Positions 22,366 to 33,605 of a stretch of DNA of 64,000 nucleotides are shown in pieces (position 1 is the stretch's first letter; each line of letters opens with the position of its first letter). The DNA lies in contig CM073895.1 of NCBI GenBank assembly GCA_037176705.1, positions 104,172,551 to 104,236,550 on the forward strand. Reading direction: 5' to 3'. The notes below the pieces were generated by a model that ran no database searches, was not told where the DNA came from, and saw nothing but the letters and a program-made list of their open reading frames with translations. This DNA is from Molossus alvarezi. Taxonomy: Eukaryota > Chordata > Mammalia > Chiroptera > Molossidae. Both the position numbers and the translations under genes were made by a program.

Positions 22366-22683
22366 TTTCAGCCATCCAAATGGACGTGCGATCCTACTTT
22401 TCTTTTAAATACAATCGTTTTGAGAAGTAATTGTTTAAAACCAAAACATCCAGACTGAACTGGGAAGGGTTTGAAACGGGAGGTTCATGTGGTAAAAAGT
22501 GGGTGCAGGGGGGAGGCCTGGCTGGAGGGCCCTGACCGAAGTCCCCGTGAACAGGAGGGACAGTGACAGTGAGCGCTGTTCCCCACCTTTTTCGTGTGCT
22601 AACACTTTCCATTCTGTGACAGTCTCAGCAGATGACTACTGTTACCTCACCTTACAGATAAGGCGTGGGGAAGTTCAGTAACC
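22366..22683. other. Single-copy DNA, nothing recognised
   Basis: A MIR-like phrase 'acctcaccttacagataagg' near 22644 is too short to call. Confidence 0.35.
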
Positions 22684-22799
22684 TCCACTCAACTTTATTT
22701 CTTTAAATTATTTTTATTAATTTATTTTTGTTATAGACGTTTCTCCTTTTCCCCCCATTGACACCCTCCTCCTGATCCCCCAACTTCCACTCAACTTTA
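22684..22799 (-). mobile_element. Very short 5'-truncated L1 with 14-bp target-site duplication
   Basis: Only the last ~88 bases of a bat L1 3' end remain at 22698-22785 (minus strand: 'ggagaaacgtctataacaaa' then an A/T tail). Exact direct repeats 'tccactcaacttta' lie at 22684-22697 and 22786-22799. Early arrest of reverse transcription explains the size. Confidence 0.9.
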
Positions 22800-23977
22800 A
22801 ATGGAACTCCCCACAAGTCTACATTTTTCTCTCCTTGAGGTGAAATGTAGTCTGGTTTGTCTGGTTTCATCTGCTCACAGAGGTGTAGGGGGCACATACA
22901 TGTCTGTGATCTGCCTCTTGCCCTGAAGTCAGGTGAAAAAATTCAAGGCTGACTTCTCTAACTGGCTGGAAACCTCTTTGCGGTGCTCCTCAGACTTGAG
23001 CTGGGACCTTTGTAAACTGTGAAATAGATCCCTGTCCCAGGCTGCCGTCCTCTTCCCCAGGCTCCTCCGTAGGTCAGGAATGTGGCTGGGACCCACGGAC
23101 AGTCCCAGCAAAGTGCCCTGGGGACGTCCAAGCAGGGTTCGTCTGCCCGAGATGCTGTGGGGTTGGTACATTTGGAAATTTCTTGCACAAAGAGTTTTGA
23201 AACCAAGCACCAGAAGATTGCTTCAGTCAGCGCTCGGAGGTGGCACTGAGGTCAGGCGCCTTTGGGGTCATGCCTTTGGGTCACCTCATTGTGATTTGGG
23301 TGGGTACAATGAGTTTACATTTTATTTTTTAAATACCTACATATGTATGCATGTGGGTGTTGTGTGTGTTCAACTTTAACACATAATGCCCTGTGCACAG
23401 TCGATCTCATTATCACGGTTCCTGTGTGTGGATTCGCCTTGTCTCTGAAACGTATTTGTAACTCTGACGTCAAGAGGTGCGGCGCATCCCTGCTCGTCTG
23501 TGCACGAACACGCGGAGAGTGGAGACACGGCCGCCCACCCCACGTTCCCCGCCGAGGTCAGTGAGGCTCTGCTGTTCAGCTCAGCTCCCACACTGTCGAC
23601 GTGTCCTTCTCGTGGTCTGTTTCACATGGTACGTTTCCTGCAGGTGATTTCCCCATGAGCATGGCCCCAGCATGACGTTGCAGTGCCGTCTGTTCCCAAG
23701 GGCAGGAGGGCTGTCATAGCTGTCTGAAGAAAATGTGTGTGTTTGATGAGCTTTATTCAGCCTGAGTTAGAGTGATGGTGGCAAGAATACATGTTAGCAA
23801 ATCAATAACATATTGAATAAGGTGTCTTTAAACAGAAACGTACATAAGACAAGGTTCTGTGTTGACAGGTCACCGAAAGTGCTGTGCTCACAGTGTCAGT
23901 GTACTTGGATGGATATTAATAAAGAAACCAGGACAGCTGGGGACAGACCTGCACCTCCAGCCACAGCACCTCAACCA
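22800..23977. other. Single-copy DNA, nothing recognised
   Basis: No repeat or gene is supported. Frames of up to 99 codons have no domains. A modest CpG cluster lies near 23470-23550. Confidence 0.4.
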
Positions 23978-25212
23978 CCCAGCTGCATGCAAAAAAAAAT
24001 GAAACTGGACCATCAACTTACACCATACACAAGAATAAACTCAAAATGGATAAAAGACTTAAATGTGACCTGTGAATCCATAAAAATCCTAGAAGAAAAT
24101 GTAGGCAACAAAATGTCAGACATTATACGCAGCAGAATTTTCACAGATACATCACCTAAGGCAACAGAAACAAAGGAGAAAAGGAACACATGGGACTACA
24201 TCAAACTAAAAAGCTTCTGCACGGCAAAAAAACCACCAAAATGGAAAGGCAACCCACTCTATGAGAGAGCATCATTGCCAATGATACATCAGATAATGGG
24301 TTAATTTCCAATATATAGAGAGTACTCATACAGCTCAACAAAAGGAAGACAAAGAAACCAATTGAAAAATGGCCAAGGGAACTAAATAGACACCTCTCCA
24401 AACAGGACATACAAATGGCTAGGAAACATATGAAGAAATGCTCACCATCACAAATCATCAGAGAGATGCAAATTAAAACAACAATGAGGTATAACCTCAC
24501 ACCTGTCAGAATGGCCGCCATCAACAAATCATCAAACAACAAGTGTTGGTGAGGGTGTGGAGAAAAGTACACTGCTGGTGGGAATGCAGACTGGTGCAGC
24601 CACTATGGAAAACACTATAGTGTTACCTCAAAAAATTAAAAATTGAACTGCCATTTGACCCAGGGATCCCACTTCTAGGAATATATCCTAAGAAGCCTGA
24701 AACACCAATCAGAAAGAATATATGTACCCCCATGTTCAGAGGAGCACTATTTATAATACCTAAGATCTGGAAACAGCCCAAATATCCATCAGTAGATGAA
24801 TAGATAAAAAATCTGTGGTACATATACACAATGGAGTACTATGCAGCTGTAAGAAAGAAAGATCTCTTATCTTTTGAGATGACATGGAGGGACCTGGAAA
24901 GTATTATCCTAAGCGAAACAAGCCAAGCAGAGAAAGACAAATATTACACGATCTCACTTATTTGTGGAATATAATGAACATAACAGTCTGAGGAATGGGG
25001 TAGTCCCAGAGATGTGGAAGTGGGGTACAGACTGACAGTCCCCAGAAGAGGGGGTGAGGGGGAGAAATAAATCAAAGAACTTATATGCATGTACATGAAC
25101 AGTGGACATGGACAACAAAGCTGGGTACAGGGCGGGGAGGGAGGGGGACAGGGTATCAGTGGGGGAAAAGGAGAAATATCTGTAGCAAAAATAAATTAAT
25201 TAATTTTTTAAA
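23978..25212 (+). mobile_element. 5'-truncated L1, plus strand
   Basis: The copy starts within ORF2 at 'cagctgcatgcaaaaaa'. It runs through the ORF2 C-terminus ([20 protein letters not shown], then the cysteine motif region) to the stop at about 24974, the 3' UTR ('ggggaaaaggagaaatatctg') and an A/T-rich tail ending near 25220. Stops interrupt the frame. No target-site duplication was found, and the tail abuts another L1 directly. Confidence 0.88.
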
Positions 25213-27339
25213 AAAAGAAAACATGACCCATATCTATGCTGTCTACAAGAGACCCACCTCAGAAAAAAAGACTCACAGACTGAAAGTGAAAGGATGGAAA
25301 AAACATTCCTCGCAAATGGAAACACAACAAAAAACAGGTGTAGCAATATGCATATCTGACAAAGTAGACTTCAAAATGAAGGTCATAACAAGAGATAGAG
25401 AAGGTCTCTATATAATACTAAAAGGATCTATCAACAAGAAAATATAACCCTTGTAAACATATATGCACCCAATACAGGAGCACCTAAATATATATATTTT
25501 TAAAAACCTCTTAATGGACTTTAAGGAGGAGATCGACAACAACACAGTCATAGTAAGGGCACTTTAACACACCATTGACATCACTGGATAGACCTTCCAG
25601 ACCAAAAATCAACAAAGAAACAGCAGCCTTTAGTGACACACTAGATCAGATGGATTTAACTGGTATTTACAGAATATTTCATCCCCACAAGGAGGAATAT
25701 ACATTTTTCTCAAGTGCACATGAAACATTCCCAAAGATAGACCACATGTTATGACACAAAACAAGTCTATACAAATTCAACAAGATTGATGTCATAACAA
25801 GCATCTTCTCAGAACATAGTGGAATAAAATGGGAAATCAACTACAGTAAAAAAAAAAAAAAAACAGTCAAATACATTGAAGTTAAATAGCATTTTATTAA
25901 ACAGTGAATGGGTTACCAAAGAGATCAAGCAAGAAATTAAAAAAAAAAAAAATCTTCCTGGAAACAAATGAAAATGAACACACAACAACCCAAAACCTAC
26001 AGGACACAGCAAAAGCAGTCCTGAGAAGGAAATTCATAGCATTACAAGCCTACCTCAAGAAACAAGAAAAAGCTCTAATAAACTATCTAACCTTAAACTA
26101 ATAGAATTAGAAAGAGAACAGCAAGAAAAGCCCCGAGGAAATGGAAGAAAGGAAATAATAAAGATCAGACTGGAAGTAAATGGCATAGAGATGAAAAAAA
26201 AATACAAAACATTAATAAGTTCAAGAGCTGGTTCTTTGAAAGATAAAGATTGATAAACCCTTAGCCTGATTCATCTAGAAACAACAAGAAATGACTGAAA
26301 TAAACAAAATCAGAAATAAAAGAAGAGAAGTAACAACTGACATAACAGAAATACAAAGAATTGTAAGAAAATACTATGAGCAACTATATTCAAAAGAAAC
26401 TGGACAACCTGGACAAAATGGACAAATTCCTAAAGATATACAATCTTCCAAAACTGAATCAGGAAGAATAAAAAAACATGAATAGGCCAATAACAACTAA
26501 TCAAATTAAGGCAGTAAGCAAAAAACTTCCAGCAAATAAAGTCCTGGGCCAGATGGATTCACAGGAGAGTTTTACCAAACATTCAAGCAACTAACACCCA
26601 TCCTCCTCAAACAATTCTGAAAAATTCAAGAGGACAGAACACTTCTAAGCTCTTTTTATGAGGCCAGCATTATCCTAATTCCAAAACCAGATAAAGACAC
26701 TACAAAGAAAGAAAACTACAGGCCAGTATCCCTAATAAACACAGATGCTAAAATTCTCAACAAACATTAGCAAATCAGATCCAGCAATACATTAAAGAGA
26801 TCATACCCCATGACCAAGTGGGATTTATTCCCGTGATGCAAGTCTGGTACAATCATTGCAAATTCATAAATGTGATACACCACATAACACAAAATGAAGG
26901 GTAAGATAACATGATCATATCAATAGATGCAGAAAAAGCATTTGACAAAATCCAGCACCCATTTTTTATAAAAACTCTTAGCAAAGTGGGAATAGAGGGA
27001 TCATACCTCAACATAATAAAGGCCATATATGACCAACCTACAGCCAGTATTATACTCAACAGGCAAAAACTAAAAGTTTTACCCTTAAGAAGAGTAACAA
27101 GACAAGAATGTCTGCTTTCGGCACTCTTATTTAACAAAGTACTGGAAGTTCTAGCCACAGTGATCAGAAAGGGCAAAAGAAAAAGCGCATCCAAATTGGA
27201 AAGAAGAAGTAAAATTATCATTATTTGCACATGACATGATACTGTACAAAGAAAAGCCTAAAGGCCTCAAGAAACTTCTATATTTAATAAATTAATTTGG
27301 CAAAGTAGCAGGATACAAAATCAACATTCAGAAATCAAT

Positions 27340-27573
27340 GGCACTTTTTCATATATTTAATTGAATTTTTAGAGAGAGAAGAAGGGAGAGAGACATAGAA
27401 ACATCGATGTAAGAGAGCAACACTGATAGGCTGCCTCCTGCACACCCTCTGCTGGGGATCAAGCCCGTAACTCTGGCATGTGCTCGACTGGGAATTGAAC
27501 CAGGACTCTCAGTCCATGGGACTATGCTCAGTCCACTCAGCCACACCGACTGGGCTTGACGGCACTTTCATAC
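27340..27573 (-). mobile_element. VES-type SINE inside the old L1
   Basis: The reversed VES body (about 27353-27558) has 'tttttagagagagaagaagggagagag', 'catcgatgtaagagagcaacactgataggctgcctcctgca' and 'tcagccacaccgactgggc'. Imperfect direct repeats 'ggcacttttt'/'ggcactttca' flank it, followed by 'cata' words. L1 RT-domain text resumes right after it. Confidence 0.86.
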
Positions 27574-27938
27574 ACCAATACTGAACTCTCAGAAAGAGAA
27601 CCTAAAAAAATTAAATAAAATCCCATTTACCATTGAAACAAACAAACAAAAAACTAAGATACCCAGGAATAAACTTAACCAAGGATGTAAAAGACCTGTT
27701 TTCAGAAAACTATAGGACATTGAAAAAAACAATAGACAAAGATATAAACAAGGGGAAGAATATACTGTGCTCATGGATTGGAAGAATTAACATCATTAAA
27801 ATTCCATACTATCCAAAGCAATCTATAGATTCAACACAATCCCTATTAAAAAAAACCAACAGCATACTTCATAGAACTAGCATAAACACTCCAAATATTT
27901 ATATGTAGCCAAAAAATAACTCAAATAGCCACAGTAAT

Positions 27939-30039
27939 ATTTTTAAATTAAATTTATTTATTTTTGTTACAGATGTTTCTCCTTTTTCCCCCATTGACAC
28001 CGTCTTCTCCCTCCCTCCCCACCCTGTCCCCAGCTTTGTTGTTCATGTCTATTGGTTATGCATACATGCATATAAATTCTGTGGTTTATCTCTCCCCCCC
28101 ACATCCTCTTACAAGGATTGTCAGTCTGTACCCTACTTTCACGTCTCTGCAACTACCCTGTTCTTCAGACTGTTATGTTGATTATATTCCACAAATAAGT
28201 GAGATTATATGATACTTGTCTTTCTCTGCTTGGCTTGTTTTGCTAACGATAATACTTTCTAGGTCCCTCCATGTTGTCTCAAAGGATAAGAGCTCTTTCT
28301 TTTTTACAGCTGCATAATACTCCATTGTGTATATGTACCACAGATTTTTTTTATCTATTCATCTACTGATGGATATTTGGGCTGTTTCCAGATCTTAGCT
28401 ATTGTAAATAGTGCTCCTCTGAACATGGGGGTACATATATTCTTTCTGATTGGTGTTTCAGGCTTCTTAGGGTATATTCCTAGAAGTGGGATCACTGGGT
28501 CAAATGGCAATTCTATTTTTAATTTTTTGAGGTAACACCATACTGTTTCCAATAGTGGCTTCACCAGTCTGCATTCGCACCAGCAGTGTACTAGAGTCCC
28601 CTTTTCTCCACACTCTTGCCAGCACCTGTTGTCTGATGATTTGTTGATGGTGGCCATTCTGACAGGTGTGAGGTGATACCTCATTGTTGTTTTAATTTGC
28701 ATCTCTCTGATGATTAGTGATGTTGAGAATTTCTTCCTATGTTCTTAGTCATTTGTATATCCTGTTTGGAGAGGTGTTTATTTAGTTCTTCTGCCCATTT
28801 TTTCAATTGGGTCCTTTGTCTTCCTTTTGTTGAGCTGTATGAGCACTCTATATATATTGGAAATTAACCCCTTATCTGATATATCATTGACAATTATGCT
28901 CTTCCATACACTGGGTTCCCTTTCCATTTTGATGGTTGTCTCTTTTGCTGTGCAGAAGCTTTTCAGTTTGATGTGGTTCCATATGTTCATTTTTTTCTTT
29001 GTTTCTGTTGCCTTAGGTGATGTATCAGTGAAAATTCTGCTGCATATGATGTCTAAAATTTTGTTGCCTACTTTTTCTTCTAGGATTTTTATGGATTCAT
29101 GGGTCACATATAAGTCTTTTATCCATTTTGAGTTTATTCTTGTGTATGGTGTACGTTGATGGTCTAGTTTCATTTTCTTACATGTAGCTGTCCAATTTGT
29201 CCAGTTCCATGTATTAAAGAGGCTGTCTTTACTCCATTGTATGCTCTTGCCATCTTTGTCAAATATTAATTGAACATAATGTTCTGGGTCCATTTCTGGG
29301 TTCTCTGTTCTATTCCATTGATCTATGTGCCTGTTCTTGTGCCAGTACCAGGCTGTTTTGATTACAGTAACTTTGTAGTATAACCTGATATCCGGTCCTG
29401 TGATCCCACCTACTTTGTTTTTGTTTTTCAAGATTGCTGTGGCTATTCGGGGTCTTTTTTTTATTCCATACAAACTTTGGAAGTATTTGTTCTAGTTCTA
29501 TGATGTCATTGGTATTTTGATGGGGATTGCTTTGAATCTATAGATTGCTTTGTTTAGTATGGACCTTTTAATGATGTTAATTCTTCCAATCCATGAACAA
29601 GGTATGTGCTTCCACTTTTTTATATCTTCCTCTATTTCTTTTTGGAATGTCCTGTAGTTTTCTGTGAATAGGTCCTTTATTTCTTTGGTTAAGTTTATTC
29701 CTAGGTATCTTAATTTTTTTTTGCTGCGATGGTAAATGGGATTGTTTTTTGTTTTTTTGTTTTTTTTAGTTTCTCTTTCTGTGGCTTCATTATTGGTGTA
29801 TAAGAATGCCATCAATGTCTTGATGTTAATTTTGTATCCTGCTACTTTGCCAAATTCATTTATTAAGTCTAGTAGATTTTTTATGGAATCATTGGGGTTT
29901 TGTATGTATAATATCTTGTCATCTGCAAATAATGACAGTTTCACTTTCTTTCCAATTTGGATACCTTTTGTTTTTTCTTCATATCTGATTGCTGTGCCAA
30001 AGACTCCTGTAGTATGTTAAATAAGTACTGTGGCGAAAG
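27939..30039 (-). mobile_element. 5'-truncated L1 nested in the old L1
   Basis: A 2.1-kb minus-strand L1 starts at its 3' end near 27939 ('aaatttatttatttttgttacagatgtttctcc') and is truncated in the RT region near 30035. The host L1 words 'agccacagtaat' (27927-27938) and 'agccacagcagt' (30040-30051) flank it as an imperfect target-site duplication. Confidence 0.9.
28223..29944 (-). pseudogene. L1 ORF2 C-terminal half in the nested L1
   Basis: The segment 29498-29944 keeps the catalytic KLSLFADD motif and GYKIN. The 28778-29473 segment covers the post-RT region ([23 protein letters not shown]). The 28355-28702 segment keeps the cysteine motif [14 protein letters not shown]. Frameshifts separate them, and the 5' half is absent. 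Confidence 0.85.
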
Positions 30040-31485
30040 AGCCACAGCAGTCTTGAGAAAGAAGTACAAAGTTGGAGAGATCACAATACCAGATACCAGG
30101 CTATACTACAAAGCCACTGTAATCAAAATAACCTGGTCTGACACAAAAACAGGTATATAGACTGATGGAACAGAACAGAGACCCCAGAAATCAACCCAAG
30201 CCATTAAGCTCGATTAATATTTGACAAAGGAGTCAAGAATCTACAATAAAGCAAAGACAATCTCTTCAGCAAATGATGTTGGAAAAATTAGACAGGTACA
30301 TGCAAAAATATGAAACTAGACCACCAACTTACACCATCCACAAGAATAAACTCAAAATGAATATAAGACTTAAATGTAAGTCACGAAACCATAAATATCC
30401 TAGAAGTAAACATAGACAGTAAAATCTCAAACATCTCACATAGCAGAATTTTTGCTGATATATCTCCTTGGGCAAGAGAAACAAAGAAAAATAAATAAAT
30501 AAATGGGCCTACATCAAACTAAAAGGCTTCAGCACAGCAAAAGAAACCATCGACAAAATGAAAAGGGAACCCTCTCTCTGGGAGAATATATTTGCCAACG
30601 ATACATCAGATAAAGGGTTAAGATCCAAAATATACAAAGGACTCATACAACTCAACAACAACAACAACAAAGCCAAACAATACAATTTAAAAATGGACAA
30701 AACACCTGAATAGACACTTCTCCAAAGAGGACATACAGATGGCCAAGAGACATATGAAAAAATGTTCAGTCACTAATCATCAGAAATGAAAATTGAAACT
30801 ACAGTGAAATATCACCTCACACCTGCCAGAATCAACAAACAACCAGAGCGGGCGAGGGTGTGGAGAAGAGGGAACCCTAGTACACTGCTGGTGGGAATGC
30901 AGACTGGTGCAGCCACTGTGAAAAACAGTGGTGTTTCCTCAAAAAATTAAAAACGAAACTACCACTTGACCCAGCAATCCCACTTCTGGGAATAGATCCT
31001 AAGAAGCCTGAAACACCACTCAAAAAGAATATATGCACCCCTATGTTCATAGCAGCACTATTTTCAATCACTAAGATCTGAAAACAGCCCAAGGGTCCAT
31101 CAATAGCTGAGTGGATAAGAAAGCTGTGGTACATACACAGCTGGAATGGAATACTATGCAGCTGTATGAAAGAAAGATCTCTTATCCTTTGAGATGACAT
31201 GAGGGACCTAGAGAGTATTATGCTAAATGAAATAAGCCAGTCAGAGAAAGACAAAAATCACATGAACTCAGTTGTTTGTGGAATCTAATGAACAAAATAA
31301 ATTGACCAACAAAATACATCCAGAGGCAAGAAACAGACTGACAGATCTTGGGGGTGGGGGAACAACAAGAAGAGATAAACCAAAGAACTTGTATAGCCCA
31401 TGGACACAGACAATAGTGTGGTGAAGGCCTGGTGGGGGACAGGGACTGGGTGGAGAGGTAAAGAGGGGGGAATGGGGGACATCTA

Positions 31486-31922
31486 TAACACTGTCTATAT
31501 ATATAACTATTGACTATATATATAACTATTAACTATATATATATACCTATTGACATATATAACTATTAACTATATATATACCTATTGACATATATAACTA
31601 TTAACTATATGTATACCTATTGACATATATAACTATTAACTATATATATACCTATTGACATATATAACTATTAACTATATATATACCCATTGACATATAT
31701 AACTATTAACTATATATATATACCTATTGACATATATAACTATTAACTATATATATACCCATTGACATATATAACTATTAACTATATATATACCTATTGA
31801 CATATATAACTATTAACTATATATACACCTATTGACATATACAACTATTAACTATATATATACCTATTGACATATATAACTATTAACTATATATATACCT
31901 ATTGACATATATAACTATTAAC

Positions 31923-31935
<13 letters not shown>
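31486..31935. repeat. 35-bp AT-rich minisatellite, about 12-13 copies
   Basis: The unit 'tgacatatataactattaac' + 'tatatatatacctat' restarts at 31551, 31586, 31621, 31656, 31691, 31728, 31763, 31798, 31833, 31868 and 31903. All steps are 35 bp except one of 37. Two more diverged copies precede it from about 31495. It starts directly at the old L1 3' end, where a tail would be, and ends in a (TA)n(CA)n stretch. Confidence 0.95.

Positions 31936-31953
<18 letters not shown>
31936..31953. repeat. (CA)n microsatellite
   Basis: About nine CA dinucleotides follow '(ta)n' at the end of the 35-bp array. Confidence 0.9.
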
Positions 31954-32519
31954 CAGGGGCAGCCTTCTACTTCCACCCAAATAAATCTTGCCTCCACTGT
32001 CTCCCAGGCGTGGGTCCTTGGAGTGCTTTTCTGGATCCCATGGGAGAACCATTTCCACTGACAGCAGCAGAACCTATGCTCAGAATTCCCTCAGGGGCAG
32101 TGACTCAGGATTTGGTATTTCGGTGTTCACTGCGACCTTACAGGAAGAGATCTCTGCGACGTTATATGAGAGATCACCGTGACCTTACAGGAGAGATCTC
32201 TGCCACCTTGCAGGAGAGTTCTCTGAGACCTTACAGGAGGGAGCCCCTGGGAAAACCCGAGAGGCTGGGCAGAGCAGCCGCACTATCTGGTTGTCGGGCA
32301 GACCGGGTTCCACGTGCGGGGGCACCCTGTGCCTCTGCAGGGCCTGGCCGGCACAGCTGCTGGGGGCAGGGATGTGTTCACTGCTGTGCCTCTGGTATAC
32401 GCCTCTCAGAGAGCTGCTGGCTCTGTGTTATCAGAGGTGGGGTCCCCTGTGCCCACAGGCTTGACAGGAGCCCTAATGCACCAGCTCCACAGCTGATCCA
32501 GATCCCAACCACCCTTCTT
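31954..32519. other. Unassigned sequence with AATAAA and a 23-bp tandem array; LTR end possible
   Basis: 'cacccaaataaatcttgcctcc' at about 31975-31997 resembles the polyadenylation region of a class I retroviral LTR, but no TG...CA ends or paired copy can be shown. A frame of 298 codons (31902-32798) begins in the CA repeat, passes through tandem repeats and a poly-Pro stretch from the C run, and is rejected as a gene. Confidence 0.35.
32132..32243. repeat. 23-bp degenerate tandem repeat, about 4.7 copies
   Basis: Units of the type 'gYgaccttacaggagagatctct' restart at 32132, 32156, 32179, 32202 and 32225. Confidence 0.85.
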
Positions 32520-32546
32520 CCCCCCCCCCCCCCCCCCCCCCCCCCC
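32520..32546. repeat. 27-base C homopolymer
   Basis: An uninterrupted C27 run is followed by 'gccgctggg'. It encodes a poly-Pro stretch in frames that cross it. Confidence 0.9.
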
Positions 32547-33071
32547 GCCGCTGGGAGCAAAGCAAAAGAGGAAAAACAGCAGAGTGTGTGCGAGTTCTCT
32601 GGTGCAGAGGGACTGGGCTTCATTATTTGTGACCACCAGGCTCATGAGCAACTTTTTCAGAGCAAATCTTTCAAGAAACTACAAAGGTTTTCTGGATTTC
32701 AGATGGACAATAATCCTGAATGCTTCTTCCCGGGCGAAGCGAAGCTAACAGGGACATTTCCGTCCTGGGTGAGCAGCCCCGTCCAGGAGCTGAGGTGAAC
32801 CCTGGAGACCACACTCCAGGTGGGAACGGCCACAGCTCTCCCGGGGCCGGAAATCCGCTCCATGTCCCTCTGCCCCGGTTACCCTTCTGACGAAGTAGAG
32901 TCTTGGGTATGAAGAGTTAGACTCTCAATATTTTTTGCCCTTGTGGTCCTTTTAAAAATGACATACTTTGAGCTGAGACAAAAGGAAAGGTCTGACCTAT
33001 TTGTGTCATGGGTCAAAAGACCTAGTCTTGCCATAAGAATCGTTTTGCCCTGGACGTTCTGAGTGACCCAA
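32547..33071. other. Single-copy DNA, nothing recognised
   Basis: No gene or repeat is supported up to the SINE at 33085. Confidence 0.4.
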
Positions 33072-33308
33072 AAGTGAGGGAATGCCTGGCCGGTGTGGTC
33101 AGTGGTTGAGCGTTGACTCTGCACCAAGAGGTCGCGGGTTCAATTCTCAGTTAGGGCCCATGCCCAGGTTTGTGGGCCTGATCCCCAGTGGGGTGCATGC
33201 ACGAGGTGGCCAATCCATGTTCTCTCCCATCGATGTTTCTATCTCTTTCTCCCTCTCCCTTCCTCTCTCTCTAAAATCAATAAAGAAAAAAAACAGTGAG
33301 CAAATCTT
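33072..33308 (+). mobile_element. VES-type SINE, short form
   Basis: The body is about 33085-33296: 'cctggccggtgtggtcagtggttgagcg', 'gcgggttcaattctcagt', 'tgatccccagtggggtgcatgca', 'catcgatgtttctatctc' and a CT tract ending in 'aatcaataaagaaaa'. The A box has lost a few bases. Imperfect repeats 'agtgagggaatg'/'agtgagcaaatc' flank it. Confidence 0.9.
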
Positions 33309-33459
33309 GCCAAGCAAAACCACATATCTCTCCCCAAAACTCCATCATCACCTAGGAACAGGCTGCCCGGTGTGACCTCAGGCTTCTGAGCAGTAGGACC
33401 TCCACAGTGCACGTTGCCGACAGGCCGGTTTGCCTTTTCTCTTCGGTCAGTCTGGCAAC

Positions 33460-33605
33460 ACGTGGATTCACTGTGCACTTACTGAGTTCCCTCGCCAAGT
33501 ACTAGGGATACAGAGATCAAAGGTCAGGGCTTCAGGGAGCTAGCTGGTTTTGGAGAGAGAACAGAAACAAAGGATTCGACTACAGGGTGGTAGTTGCTAG
33601 AGCAA
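33460..33605 (+). mobile_element. Possible ancient L2 or MIR-type fragment
   Basis: 'cactgtgcacttactgagttccctcgccaagtactagggatacagagatcaaagg' recalls the 'acctactatgtgccaggcactgtgctaggc' then 'gatacagagatgaa' text of ancient LINE2/MIR repeats. Weak match. Confidence 0.4.

Larger units (their letters stand above)
25225..31290 (+). pseudogene. L1 ORF2-like remnant of the old L1
   Basis: Pieces of ORF2 are readable. There is an endonuclease part at 25225-25447 ([21 protein letters not shown]). The RT palm part at 26911-27234 has [14 protein letters not shown], with the RQGCP block decayed to RQECL. The catalytic FADD reads FAHD near 27222-27233. The C-terminus lies at about 30040-31290. Frameshifts, stops, the inserted SINE and the inserted L1 make it non-functional. 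Confidence 0.82.
25213..31485 (+). mobile_element. Old L1 (endonuclease domain to 3' end), interrupted by a SINE and an L1
   Basis: L1 text begins inside the endonuclease domain ('catctatgctgtctacaagagacccacctc'-like at 25229-25260). It continues through RT to about 27938, resumes at 30040, and ends in a 3' UTR near 31485. A SINE (about 27353-27558) and a minus-strand L1 (27939-30039) interrupt it. L1 text on the two sides joins without a gap if the inserts are removed. It is more diverged than the elements inside it, so it is the oldest layer. Confidence 0.87.

Noticed and set aside
31902..32798. 298-codon open frame (plus strand)
   Set aside because: It starts inside the TA/CA repeat, crosses a 23-bp array and gains a poly-Pro stretch from the C27 run. 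No domain is recognisable and the composition changes along it.
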